Source: Ignavibacteria bacterium
Lineage (GTDB): Bacteria; Bacteroidota; Ignavibacteria; Ignavibacteriales; SURF-24
Direction: 5' to 3'
Length of the DNA: 64,000 nt
Assembly: GCA_025612245.1 (NCBI GenBank)
Contig: JAAXKQ010000020.1
Span: 1 to 64,000, forward strand
Made by a program: the position numbers and the translations under genes. Shown one piece after another: positions 25,767 through 34,768 of the stretch. Each line of letters starts with the position of its first letter. Position 1 is the stretch's first letter. The notes beneath the pieces were generated by a model that was not told the DNA's origin, did not search any database, and saw only the letters and a list, made by a program, of their open reading frames with translations.

Positions 25767-27890
25767 ATGCAGTCCAAAGAGTTACTTAAGAAATACAACA
25801 ACCCCAGAAATTTCCTTAACAGGGACCTGAGCTGGGTTGAGTTCAACAGAAGAGTTCTTGAAGAAGCCCTTAACCCTCACTTGCCGCTTTTGGAAAAGGT
25901 GAAATTTCTTTCTATCTTCAGCTCCAACCTGGATGAATTCTACATGATCAGGATCTCCGGCCTGAAAGAGCAGGTTGCAGCCAACGTAATTGAACCTACA
26001 ATAGACGGGCTCACTCCGCTGCAGCAGCTGAGAAAAATTGAAAAAGAAATTCAGCCGATGCTCAGGACTGCAAGGGACCTTTGGCACACTGAAATCGTGC
26101 CGTCGCTGAAAAAGTATAATATTGTTATTGCAGACATAAACGATCTTGCAGCCAGGGAACAGAAACTCTTAAACGAGTACTTTAAGAAAGAAATATATCC
26201 GGTCCTTACTCCTCTTGCCTTCGATCCCGGGCGTCCTTTTCCATATATATCAAACCTGAGCCTGAGCCTTGCCGTCCTGGTAAGGAAGCCTAATGGTGAG
26301 AAGGATTTTGCGCGCGTCAAGGTGCCCAGCATACTGCCGCGCCTGATGCAGATTGACGAGGTCATCAATCCGGAAAAGAAGACGAACTCGCACATAAGCA
26401 CAAAATTCATCTGGCTTGGCGACCTGATAAAGAATAACCTTCACCTGCTTTTCCCGGGTATGGAAATTCTGGAGGCGCACAGGTTCAGAATTACCAGAGA
26501 TACAGATATTGAGCTCCAGGAAGATGAAGCCGACGACCTCCTTCAGGTCATCGAGGAAAACATACGCCAGAGGCGCTTTGGGTCTGTTGTCCGCCTCGAA
26601 GTAGAAAGCACCATGCCTGAATTTATGCAGGAGACGCTTACAGAGAACCTGCAGATAACAAAAGACGACGTGCACGTAATTGAAGGCCCCCTGGGCATGA
26701 GCGACATTATTGCGCTTTACGACCTTCCGTTACACAGCTTAAAGGAAAAACCGCACTATCCCGTAGTGCCCGCGGTTTTTGAGGAAGAGGAAAATATATT
26801 TAACCTCATTAAGCAGAAGGATATACTGCTTCATCACCCGTATCATTCTTTCAGCCCTGTTATCGATTTTATCAAGGCTGCCTCGCGCGATCCCGAAGTG
26901 CTTACAATTAAACAGACGCTCTACCGCGTGGGTGCAAATTCGCCGGTGGTAAAATGCCTCATAGAGGCTGCCGAAATGGGTAAGCAGGTGGCTGTACTGG
27001 TGGAGCTCAAGGCAAGGTTCGATGAGGAAAATAACATCTACTGGGCCCGCGAACTGGAGAAAGTAGGCGTGCACGTAGTCTATGGACTCGTAGGACTTAA
27101 GACGCATGCAAAGATGACGCTCGTTGTGCGCAAGGAGGCCGACGGCGTAAAGCGCTATGTGCACCTGGGTACGGGAAATTACAACTCGGTTACCGCAAAA
27201 ATCTATACCGATCTCGGGCTTTTTACGGCAAATGAGGATATCTGTGCCGATGTGTCCGACGTATTCAATTACCTGACCGGGTATTCCAGCCAGAAGGATT
27301 TCAAAAAGCTTTTTGTCGCCCCCATAAATATGAAAGAGAAATTCCTAAGGCTGATCGGGCGCGAAATTGAAAACGTAAAGGCCGGGGCAAAAGGGCATGT
27401 TATCTTTAAGCTTAATTCGCTCGTGGACCCAATACTCATTGCAGCTTTATATGAAGCTTCAAACTGTGGCGTTAAAGTGGACTTAATTGTGCGCGGAATC
27501 TGCTGCCTTGTGCCTAATGTGCCAGGCTTAAGCGAAAACATTAGAGTTGTAAGCATTGTTGGGCGTTATCTTGAGCACAGCAGGGTATATTATTTTTACA
27601 ACAACGGAAGCGAGGAAATCTACCTTAGCAGTGCCGACCTGATGCCGCGTAACCTCTATAGAAGGGTTGAAATTGCTTTTCCACTTGAGGACGAAAGCAT
27701 TAAGCAGTACCTGATTAAAACCCTGCTTAACATATCGCTTAAGGATAACATAAAAGCGCGCATTCTTATGCCAAACGGAAAATACATTACACCAGAGGTG
27801 CCTGAAGGTACAAAAAAAATAAATGCACAGGAATGGCTCATGAACTATTCCATTAAGGATAACAGCAAAAAAATTAAGCAGAAGCTCTGA
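25767..27890 (+). CDS. ppk: polyphosphate kinase 1
   Basis: This 707-residue enzyme reversibly polymerises the gamma-phosphate of ATP into inorganic polyphosphate. It has the complete four-domain PPK1 layout: N-terminal FLNRDLSWVEFNRRVLEEA, the tunnel region, and two phospholipase-D-like domains. The autophosphorylated His is His-447 in GLKTHAKMTLVV, and a second conserved His is His-604 in YLEHSRVYYF. NGSEEIYLSSADLMPRNL is also diagnostic. It ends just before a convergent membrane protein gene. Confidence 0.97.
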   Translation: MQSKELLKKYNNPRNFLNRDLSWVEFNRRVLEEALNPHLPLLEKVKFLSIFSSNLDEFYMIRISGLKEQVAANVIEPTIDGLTPLQQLRKIEKEIQPMLRTARDLWHTEIVPSLKKYNIVIADINDLAAREQKLLNEYFKKEIYPVLTPLAFDPGRPFPYISNLSLSLAVLVRKPNGEKDFARVKVPSILPRLMQIDEVINPEKKTNSHISTKFIWLGDLIKNNLHLLFPGMEILEAHRFRITRDTDIELQEDEADDLLQVIEENIRQRRFGSVVRLEVESTMPEFMQETLTENLQITKDDVHVIEGPLGMSDIIALYDLPLHSLKEKPHYPVVPAVFEEEENIFNLIKQKDILLHHPYHSFSPVIDFIKAASRDPEVLTIKQTLYRVGANSPVVKCLIEAAEMGKQVAVLVELKARFDEENNIYWARELEKVGVHVVYGLVGLKTHAKMTLVVRKEADGVKRYVHLGTGNYNSVTAKIYTDLGLFTANEDICADVSDVFNYLTGYSSQKDFKKLFVAPINMKEKFLRLIGREIENVKAGAKGHVIFKLNSLVDPILIAALYEASNCGVKVDLIVRGICCLVPNVPGLSENIRVVSIVGRYLEHSRVYYFYNNGSEEIYLSSADLMPRNLYRRVEIAFPLEDESIKQYLIKTLLNISLKDNIKARILMPNGKYITPEVPEGTKKINAQEWLMNYSIKDNSKKIKQKL

Positions 27891-27912
27891 AAATATACTT
27901 CTTCTGAATGGC

Positions 27913-28281
27913 TTACTTTAAGGCTTTGCTTCCCGAACCCGTTAGTGCCCAGCCGGCCGCAGCGCCAATGTAGGCGCCTAAGAACGCCGGAATTAAGGCT
28001 ATTGTGGTTGCCCATACGCTGGGCTCCACAGGATAATCGGGATAAAGGCCCCAGAAAGGACTGATCAGGTGTGCTGCAAGAATGCTGCTGCCGGTGATCA
28101 AAGCCGAGAGCCACGCATTGCGAGGCTGGATAAAACCAAGAAAACAGGTAAAAATAATTATCAGCAGGGCCGCAGGCTGAACCTCAGAAGCTTTTATGTC
28201 TACAAACCCCGAGACTGCCCCAAATAAAAGCGAAGCCAAAACAAAAATAAAAGTACTGTTCCTTAATTTTTCCAGCATCAT
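27913..28281 (-). CDS. small membrane protein
   Basis: The 122-residue product has four predicted membrane helices (about 12-26, 36-49, 57-70 and 90-110) with Gly/Ala-rich last helix (FLGAYIGAAAGWALTGSG). A GGGAG ribosome-binding site precedes the ATG. No family is recognised. It converges with ppk, 22 bases away. Confidence 0.72.
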   Translation of the reverse strand: MMLEKLRNSTFIFVLASLLFGAVSGFVDIKASEVQPAALLIIIFTCFLGFIQPRNAWLSALITGSSILAAHLISPFWGLYPDYPVEPSVWATTIALIPAFLGAYIGAAAGWALTGSGSKALK

Positions 28282-28594
28282 AACTCACTCCCTTACTTAA
28301 AACACATAAATCAAAATATTACATCATAACGACTTCATTTGAACATCTTTTCCTTTCAACAAATAAAACTAAAACTTGTTCCCGTGCTGCAGGATTTTGA
28401 AAAGGTATAAAATCCGCTTCAAAGATTCATGGTCAAAAAGAAATATCTCAGATAAAACCATGTTGAATTTACTAATATGCCCAATAATTAAGAGCTCATT
28501 CATGTCTTTTAGGCTTTTCGGGGGCTTTATAGGAAAGTGGTTTTGGCGGATGTAAAAAAGCCCGGCTTCACTGAAGCCGGGCTGTGGGTTTTGT
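28282..28594. other. 313-base intergenic region
   Basis: This region holds the nadA terminator at its right end and the promoter of the small membrane protein at its left end. The middle is AT-rich and no further gene or RNA is apparent. Confidence 0.5.
28553..28583 (-). terminator. terminator of nadA
   Basis: On the minus strand AGCCCGGCTTC pairs with GAAGCCGGGCT around AGT and is followed by TTTTTT. It starts 12 bases beyond the nadA stop. Confidence 0.9.
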
Positions 28595-29542
28595 TTAACT
28601 CATTTCAAGCATCCTGTCTATCGGCTTTAGGGCGCGCATTCTTAGGGACTCTTCCATTTCAATTCTGGGGCTTAAGTTTTTCATGCACAGGTAAAGCTTC
28701 TCCATTGTGTTTCGTTTCATGTGCGGGCAATTATTGCACGAGCATGAATTTTCCTCCGGAGGCGCAGGTATATATTTCTTTTTAGGCATTGCTTTTTCCA
28801 TCTGGTGAATTATGCCTGGTTCGGTTGCAATTATAAAAGAATCTGCCTCGTCTTCCTGCACATATTTCAAGAGTTTGCTGGTTGAGCCGATATAATCCGC
28901 ATGGCGCAAAATAGCGTCTTCGCACTCGGGATGTGCAATTACTTTTGCCTTTGGGTTTCTTATCTTAAGATCTATAATTTTCTTTTCGCTGAAAGTTTCG
29001 TGTACTATGCAGCTTCCGTCCCACAAAAGCATCTCGCGTCCGGTCTTTTTCTGAAGATAACGCCCCAGGTTTTTATCGGGCGAAAAAATAATCTTCTTGT
29101 CTTCGGGTATCTGCATTATAATCTTCTCGGCGTTACTCGAAGTGCAAATTATGTCGCTTAAGGCCTTAACTTCTGCCGTGCAGTTTATATATGTAATTGC
29201 AACGTGACCGGGATGCTCCTCGCGGAATTTCTTAAATTTATCTGCAGGGCAGCTCTCGGCCAGTGAACAGCCCGCCTCAAGATCCGGCAGGAGCACCAGT
29301 TTTTCCGGGTTCAGTATCTTTGCGGTCTCAGCCATGAAATGCACGCCCGCAAAAACAATAACATCTGCCGGGGTTTCTTTTGCCCTTCTTGCCAGCTCCA
29401 GGCTGTCGCCAATGAAATCTGCCATGTCCTGTATTTCGGATTCCTGGTAGTAATGCGCCAGAATTACAGCGTTTAATTTTTTCTTCAGCTTTTTGATCTC
29501 TTCTTCAAGATCTATATTCAGGTCTAAATCCTGATTTACCAT
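28595..29542 (-). CDS. nadA: quinolinate synthase A
   Basis: NadA condenses iminoaspartate with dihydroxyacetone phosphate to form quinolinate, the NAD precursor, using one [4Fe-4S] cluster. The start at 29542 ([12 protein letters not shown]) follows GAAAGGG at good spacing; an ATG at 29590 would add 16 residues. Motifs are [59 protein letters not shown] and [13 protein letters not shown], which supply the three Cys ligands. NadB and NadC are not in the window, so the gene is a solitary unit. Confidence 0.97.
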   Translation of the reverse strand: MVNQDLDLNIDLEEEIKKLKKKLNAVILAHYYQESEIQDMADFIGDSLELARRAKETPADVIVFAGVHFMAETAKILNPEKLVLLPDLEAGCSLAESCPADKFKKFREEHPGHVAITYINCTAEVKALSDIICTSSNAEKIIMQIPEDKKIIFSPDKNLGRYLQKKTGREMLLWDGSCIVHETFSEKKIIDLKIRNPKAKVIAHPECEDAILRHADYIGSTSKLLKYVQEDEADSFIIATEPGIIHQMEKAMPKKKYIPAPPEENSCSCNNCPHMKRNTMEKLYLCMKNLSPRIEMEESLRMRALKPIDRMLEMS

Positions 29543-30152
29543 GTCGGACCCTTTCAAGTTTTGTAATATATAAACACACGAAATTAACAAAAAATTTCTT
29601 ATAGGACACTACCATATTTTTTATAAATAAAAATTTTCTATAAATTCGGTTTTCCTATGTTCAGGAATTGAAGAATTCTCATTCCCACAAAATGGGAATT
29701 GAAAAGAATTCATCTTCTACTTTCCTTTCAGAAAACGGCACTCTGATTATGGCACACGCTTTGTAATATATTAGGTACTGCTGTGAAGCAGTGGAAGAAT
29801 AAACATAGTTTCTCATCCCTCCTTTAAATGACAAACTATCTGCCGTGGTTGTGCCCTCTTCCACGGCAGTTCTTTTTTTAAAGAAACCGGGAGCCTCAAA
29901 TTAAAACAAAAATGCGCTTTTGTGCCCTTTCAAATCCCGCAGTCCGTTAGTTGATCTAAGGCTAAATATTTATAAAAATAAAATAATATCCCTCTGCTTC
30001 AGGCAAAAGCGGCATTTATTTGGCTTAAGCGGGGCTAATATTAGCCAGTGTGCCATTATTATTCGCCAGGCGGGTTATTGTCTTTCATGCTTCAGAAGAT
30101 ATTATTATCTTTTATAATACTGAATTATTGAAGAAAGGTTCCGCCATAAACG
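29543..30152. other. 610-base intergenic region with structured segment and orphan terminator
   Basis: Between the divergent nadA and reductase genes lies an AT-rich region containing a hairpin ATTCCCA-CAAAA-TGGGAAT near 29685 with flanking repeats of GAATTGAA/GAATTC, a sigma-54-like box at 29750, and a plus-strand terminator at 29840-29878 that belongs to no recognised gene. A small RNA could be encoded here. The second half (29880-30152) shows nothing definite. Confidence 0.45.
29840..29878 (+). terminator. orphan plus-strand terminator
   Basis: CTGCCGTGG pairs with CCACGGCAG across a 12-base loop and is followed by TTCTTTTTTT. No annotated gene ends upstream on this strand within several kilobases. 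Confidence 0.8.
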
Positions 30153-31214
30153 ATGGAAAGCTACTTATCGCTGAAAGTAACCGGGGTAATTGAGGAAACA
30201 GAAGACGCCAGGACGTTTTTATTCAAGGAGGAGTCGGGCAGGGAAATTCCATTTCTTCCCGGGCAGTTTCTTACCATCTGCTTTATATTTAATGGTGAAG
30301 AGGTAAGGCGCAGCTACTCAATTTCAACTTCAGTTACAGAAAAGCCTTACCTTGGAATAACAATAAAAAAAACGCTGGAAGGGCACGCTACAAACTACTT
30401 TGCAGATAACATTAAAACAGGCGACACTCTAAAGGCATTCCCCCCGCTGGGGCGCTTTGTTGTTGACCTCTCTCCCGAAAAAAAACACGAACTCGTTCTT
30501 GTTGGCGCGGGAAGCGGCATTTCACCTCTCATGAGCATACTGAAATCCACTTTAATAATAGAGCCCGAAAGCAGCGTCAGGCTCTTTTACGGCAACAGAA
30601 ATGAGGAATCAATTATTTTCAGAAAGGAGCTTGAGGAGCTGGAAAACTATTATGCCGGAAGGCTTAAGGTAGTTCACACATTAAGTCAGCCGGACAAGGA
30701 ATGGCAGGGCTTCAAGGGAAGAATAACCAGGGAACTCTTCATTCAGCTTTTAAGAGAATATAATCCCTCAAAGGAAGCTCAATTTTATGTATGTGGCCCA
30801 AATGGAATGATCATTAATGTATTGAGTGCCCTGGCCGCTGAAGATGTGGATCCTGCAAGAGTGCATACGGAATATTTCACGGTAAGCATAAATGAAAACG
30901 AGGATGTTCCGGACGAAGAGATAAAGCCAAGAAATGTAACAATTATATTTCAGGGTAAAGAGCAAGTAATTATTGTAAAACCGGGGGATAGCATACTGGA
31001 TGCGGCTTTGGAGCAGGGGCTTGAACTTCCCAATTCGTGCAGGATAGGGCAGTGTTCCAGCTGCAGGGCCAAGATGATATCGGGTAAGATTAACCTGGTG
31101 GAGCAGACAGCACTTACCGAAGAAGAAATCAGGCAGAGCTACTGCCTGACGTGCGTGGGATTTCCTTTAAGCGATGACATTGTAATTGACTACGACGCCA
31201 CCGCTCCTTTCTAA
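30153..31214 (+). CDS. ferredoxin-NAD(P)H reductase with C-terminal 2Fe-2S domain
   Basis: The 353-residue protein has three domains: FAD-binding (RSYSIST at 53-59), NAD(P)-binding (LVLVGAGSGISPLMSILK near 114-131, with YVCGPNGMI near 210), and a plant-type 2Fe-2S ferredoxin (NSCRIGQCSSCRAKM near 293-307 and CLTCVGFP near 330). This is the layout of PaaE/Hcr-type reductases that pass electrons from NAD(P)H to an oxygenase or hybrid-cluster protein. No such partner lies next to it, so the acceptor is unknown. It is cytoplasmic and monocistronic. Confidence 0.9.
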   Translation: MESYLSLKVTGVIEETEDARTFLFKEESGREIPFLPGQFLTICFIFNGEEVRRSYSISTSVTEKPYLGITIKKTLEGHATNYFADNIKTGDTLKAFPPLGRFVVDLSPEKKHELVLVGAGSGISPLMSILKSTLIIEPESSVRLFYGNRNEESIIFRKELEELENYYAGRLKVVHTLSQPDKEWQGFKGRITRELFIQLLREYNPSKEAQFYVCGPNGMIINVLSALAAEDVDPARVHTEYFTVSINENEDVPDEEIKPRNVTIIFQGKEQVIIVKPGDSILDAALEQGLELPNSCRIGQCSSCRAKMISGKINLVEQTALTEEEIRQSYCLTCVGFPLSDDIVIDYDATAPF

Positions 31215-31230
31215 ACTTCTTGCCTGAAGG

Positions 31231-32841
31231 CTATGCCTCGTAGATGACATTGCCGTCAAAGACCGTCATTTCAACCCTGACATCTTTGATTTCAGAAGGA
31301 TCGATGCTGAGTATGTCCTTGCTTAAGACAACCAGGTCGGCAAGCTTGCCTTCTTCAATTGAGCCCTTTATATCCTCTTCAAAAGAGGCATAGGCGTTAT
31401 TTATCGTATAGGATCTAATTGCCTCTTCAACTGAAATTTTCTCCTGCGGTATCCAGCCTTCAGGGCGCATGCCGTCAAGCGTCCTTCTTGTAACGGCGGC
31501 ATAAATTCCCATTAGTGGATCCAGCGGAGCAACACTCCAGTCGCTTCCGAAGCAGACCTTAATGCCGGAATCAATAAAGGACTTAAACTGGTATGCGGTT
31601 TTAAGTCTTTCAGCGCCTATTCTTTTCTCTGCCCAGCAGCCGTCGTCAATAAGGTGATAAGGTTGTACTGAGGCAATAACGTTCATTCCGGCAAAGCGCC
31701 TCAGATCCTCTTTTCTTACGTGCTGTGCGTGCTCAATACGAAAACGCCTGTCCCACGGGGGATTACTTTTTACAACTTCTTCAAATATGTCTAGTATAAG
31801 GCTGTTAGCTTTATCTCCAATTGCATGAATTGAAAGCTGAAGGCCCGCCCGGTCGGAGACCAAGGCCCAGTTTTTGAGTCTGCCGTCCGTTAGAATATCC
31901 ATTGCCAGGCCGTGCGTAGATGTATCCTGGTTATATGGCTCAAAGAAAAGTGCGGTGGAGCTACCAAGAGAGCCGTCGGCAAAAGCCTTTAGTGAACCGA
32001 TTTTAAGTTTCTCACTCCCGAAATTGCATTTTATTCCGGATCTGATGAGGCATTCGCATTCTGCAATAGGAAGCCTGGTATATATGCGGCAGGTAAGTCT
32101 GCCTTCTTTTTCAAATTTCTGGTAGGTCCTGAAATCATCAGGAAAAGTTATGTCCTGAACCGATGTAAACCCGTGTTTTTTTGCTTCATCCAGTGCAGCC
32201 TTAAGAGCCATCTCATAGTCCACTTTGCCCGGCTTAGGTCTTACGGCATTAACAAGGCCAATGGCGTTGTCTTTTAGTATTCCCGTAGGCTCCCCGGTTA
32301 TTTTATCTTTTACTATGAGTCCTCCCTCGGGGTCAGGCGTATCTTTTGAAATTCCAGCAAGCTTTAACGCCAGTGAATTGGCGAGCGCCATGTGGGCGTC
32401 AAAGCGGTTTATGAGTACCGGAGTATCCTCGGTAAAGCCGTCAATCCATTCTTTCACGGGGAGTTCATTTCTCTCCCATGCCTCATGGTCCCAGTCGCCG
32501 CCAGTAATCCATTTGCCGCGGTTTTGAGAGACAAAATTCTTAAGTGTCTGCTTGAATTCATCAGTGGATTTCGTGTGGCGCAGGTTGACTCCAAGCAGGT
32601 AAAAGCCGCCGTTAATGAAATGCACGTGGTTATCTATGAATCCGGGCAGCATGAGCTTTCCCTTAAGGTCAATTACTTCCGTTTGAGGCGTAATGTAGTG
32701 TCTGGCTTGTTCTGTTGAGCCTACAAAAAAGATCCTGTTGTTGCGCGTAATTACGGCCTCGGCATAAGGCATTTTTTCATCAACGGTAAACAGCTTGCCA
32801 TTGATGAATGCTTTTTCCGCTTTGGAATTGGATTTCTGCAT
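31231..32841 (-). CDS. YtcJ-type amidohydrolase
   Basis: The 536-residue metal-dependent hydrolase belongs to the amidohydrolase 3 group. The first metal site is LPGFIDNHVHFINGG near residue 70 (HxH). Later ligands are in LQLSIHAIGDKANSL and RFRIEHAQHV, and the catalytic Asp is in FGSDWSVAPLDP. No signal peptide is seen, so it acts in the cytoplasm. Relatives hydrolyse N-substituted formamides, amides or cyclic amides; the substrate here is not predictable. It converges with the reductase gene at 30153-31214 with 16 bases between stops. Confidence 0.92.
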   Translation of the reverse strand: MQKSNSKAEKAFINGKLFTVDEKMPYAEAVITRNNRIFFVGSTEQARHYITPQTEVIDLKGKLMLPGFIDNHVHFINGGFYLLGVNLRHTKSTDEFKQTLKNFVSQNRGKWITGGDWDHEAWERNELPVKEWIDGFTEDTPVLINRFDAHMALANSLALKLAGISKDTPDPEGGLIVKDKITGEPTGILKDNAIGLVNAVRPKPGKVDYEMALKAALDEAKKHGFTSVQDITFPDDFRTYQKFEKEGRLTCRIYTRLPIAECECLIRSGIKCNFGSEKLKIGSLKAFADGSLGSSTALFFEPYNQDTSTHGLAMDILTDGRLKNWALVSDRAGLQLSIHAIGDKANSLILDIFEEVVKSNPPWDRRFRIEHAQHVRKEDLRRFAGMNVIASVQPYHLIDDGCWAEKRIGAERLKTAYQFKSFIDSGIKVCFGSDWSVAPLDPLMGIYAAVTRRTLDGMRPEGWIPQEKISVEEAIRSYTINNAYASFEEDIKGSIEEGKLADLVVLSKDILSIDPSEIKDVRVEMTVFDGNVIYEA

Positions 32842-32969
32842 AAAATTATATGAAGAATAGTAATGTTATTGAAAAAAATGCTTCCATCAGTATCTGTCCG
32901 GAACTTCCTTATTGTAAGTCCCGTACAGTATATAAAATAAACAATTTCCTTTTCTCTTCTGCCTACTTT

Positions 32970-33977
32970 TCAGAACTGTTCCGGCTCCCGTGCTGATCGG
33001 TTTTTGCGGGCCACTATGACCTCTTTTCTTTTTTCTTCTCTTTCTTTAATCGTAGTCAGATATTTATCCATCAGCTCGTGGATTTCTTCTCCGGAGATAT
33101 TTATGGCATCGGGATCTTCGAGCAGATGTTTCCAGGGCTTGCGTTTCCCAAATCGGTATTCGTCAAAAACTATAATTGGTGTCCCATAGGCTTCTATCTG
33201 TCCGGTTTCAGAAAGTATCCACTGGTCGGCCCAGTAATAAACCCATTTCGCGTCCTCGGCAAGCAGTCTCACGCAGGCGTGGCTGGCAGGGTAGCCAGGC
33301 ATCGAAAACTGGTGGAGAGCAACGCCTTCCTTACTTTGGAAGTTAAAGTAGTAGGGTAGCACCCATGCGCTGTCAATTGTGCTGGTAGTTTTCTTTGCCT
33401 TCCAGTTGGCGCTAAAAAGGCCTGCAGGCGTAGGCTTTGTTTTTCTGCCCGTGCTGGTCGGCCCCCATCTAACAAGTACGCCGTTTTCATAGGCGGCAAA
33501 GGCCTGGATGCGCCTGGAGATGAGCAGAAGCTTGTCTATTGAGCGCGCTTCGTCAATTACGTAAGGATACGGGCAGTATGACAACAGATCTGTCAGCTTA
33601 TCAGGCACAACAAGCGTGTCGGCACGCCTTATATTAGCTTCATCGAGGCGGTTTAGTGTAAGTATAAGCCTTGCCCCGTCAATTCCGTAAATAGAATCGA
33701 GCGTTGCCAGGGGTCTTTTACCCCTTACCGGAAAAGCAGAGTAGTGAATGGGCATGTCAGGTTTATATCTTAAAACCGTATCCTTCAAGGCAGAGTCATC
33801 CTGCATTTTGGTTTCAACTGCTGCGGTTTTATTTTCCGGCAATACGGGTCTTCCGGAGATGCTGCCTGCATGGCCAGAATTCTCTGTGCAGCCGGAATAT
33901 GAGGCGGCAGAAACAAGAAGCAGAAATCCACAAAAAATACGGCCTAAAACGTGGCTTTTGAGCTTAAGAGCTTTCAT
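32970..33977 (-). CDS. lipoprotein L,D-transpeptidase (YkuD family)
   Basis: The 335-residue product has a lipoprotein-type signal (FCGFLLLVSAASYSGCTEN, Cys near residue 30). A LysM-like segment covers about 88-123 (IDGARLILTLNRLDEANIRR, then ADTLVVPDK). The YkuD catalytic domain shows GVALHQFSMPGYPASHACVR, with catalytic Cys in SHACVR and the upstream His. Such enzymes make 3-3 crosslinks in peptidoglycan or attach proteins to it. It ends in a long basic helix (KEREEKRKEVIVARKNRS), which could contact the cell wall or DNA. Confidence 0.9.
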   Translation of the reverse strand: MKALKLKSHVLGRIFCGFLLLVSAASYSGCTENSGHAGSISGRPVLPENKTAAVETKMQDDSALKDTVLRYKPDMPIHYSAFPVRGKRPLATLDSIYGIDGARLILTLNRLDEANIRRADTLVVPDKLTDLLSYCPYPYVIDEARSIDKLLLISRRIQAFAAYENGVLVRWGPTSTGRKTKPTPAGLFSANWKAKKTTSTIDSAWVLPYYFNFQSKEGVALHQFSMPGYPASHACVRLLAEDAKWVYYWADQWILSETGQIEAYGTPIIVFDEYRFGKRKPWKHLLEDPDAINISGEEIHELMDKYLTTIKEREEKRKEVIVARKNRSAREPEQF

Positions 33978-34124
33978 AAGTTCCTTAGTATTAAAATATT
34001 ACTTTTAGGCACTCCTGAAAAATAAGCGTAAGGGTGCTATTTTCTTTCTAAAATTTTAACGCCTGAAAAGACGACGCAAATTAAAAATTAAAAATTAAAA
34101 AAGATATAGCACTCTCAGGGGAAT

Positions 34125-34739
34125 TTATATAATTCCCCTCGCCTTAAGATCTTCAACAAGTTTGCCGTAGCCGGTAAACTGCACGGCATCCCAGCCCATC
34201 TTTTTAGCACCCTCTACATATTCTAATACATCATCAATGAAAATATGTTCCTCCGGCGGGAGCTTCGTGAAGTCCTCAACTGCCTTGTATATTGCCGGCT
34301 CAGGTTTTACGGCCCCTACCTCGTGCGAAAGTATCAGTTTGTCGAAATGCTTTAGGAACTCGTAGTTCTTATAGCCGTATTCCCTGTGTATGGAGTTTGT
34401 ATTGGAAAGGAGTACAACCTTGTACTTTTTCTTCAGTTCCGGCAGGAGGGCTGCCACGTCGCTGTTAAGCCTGAAAATTTCGGAAAAATACCTGCAGAAG
34501 GTCTCCTTGTCGAGGTTTCCGTTGCAGGATTTGAGCATGAGTTCAATGAACTCTTCGCTCTTTAAGTCCCCTCTTTCAAACTTTCTGTGTATGTCGTAAT
34601 TGTTTTTATAGTGTGTCATGAACTTCTTACCCAGGCCTTTTTCAATAAGGTCGAGCCTGTTCATCATTATGCTGTAATCAAAAGGAATGAGTACATTGCC
34701 AAGGTCAAAGACAATGGCTGAATATTTCCTGTTTTCCAT
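34125..34739 (-). CDS. HAD superfamily hydrolase
   Basis: The 204-residue phosphatase-like protein has HAD motif I VFDLGNVLIPFDY (10-22), motif II VVLLSNTNS near residue 110, motif III Lys in AVKPEPAIY near 143, and motif IV IFIDDVLEYVEGA near 166. It resembles YihX-type sugar-phosphate phosphatases. The gene lies 29 bases downstream of the M16 peptidase pair and is probably co-transcribed, although no functional link is evident. Confidence 0.9.
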   Translation of the reverse strand: MENRKYSAIVFDLGNVLIPFDYSIMMNRLDLIEKGLGKKFMTHYKNNYDIHRKFERGDLKSEEFIELMLKSCNGNLDKETFCRYFSEIFRLNSDVAALLPELKKKYKVVLLSNTNSIHREYGYKNYEFLKHFDKLILSHEVGAVKPEPAIYKAVEDFTKLPPEEHIFIDDVLEYVEGAKKMGWDAVQFTGYGKLVEDLKARGII

Positions 34740-34768
34740 TCTAAAAAAGTCAATTTTATGATAAAAAA

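Noticed and set aside
29679-29864. Minus-strand 61-codon ORF between nadA and the reductase
   Set aside because: Its start lies inside a strong terminator hairpin and there is no ribosome-binding site or family match.
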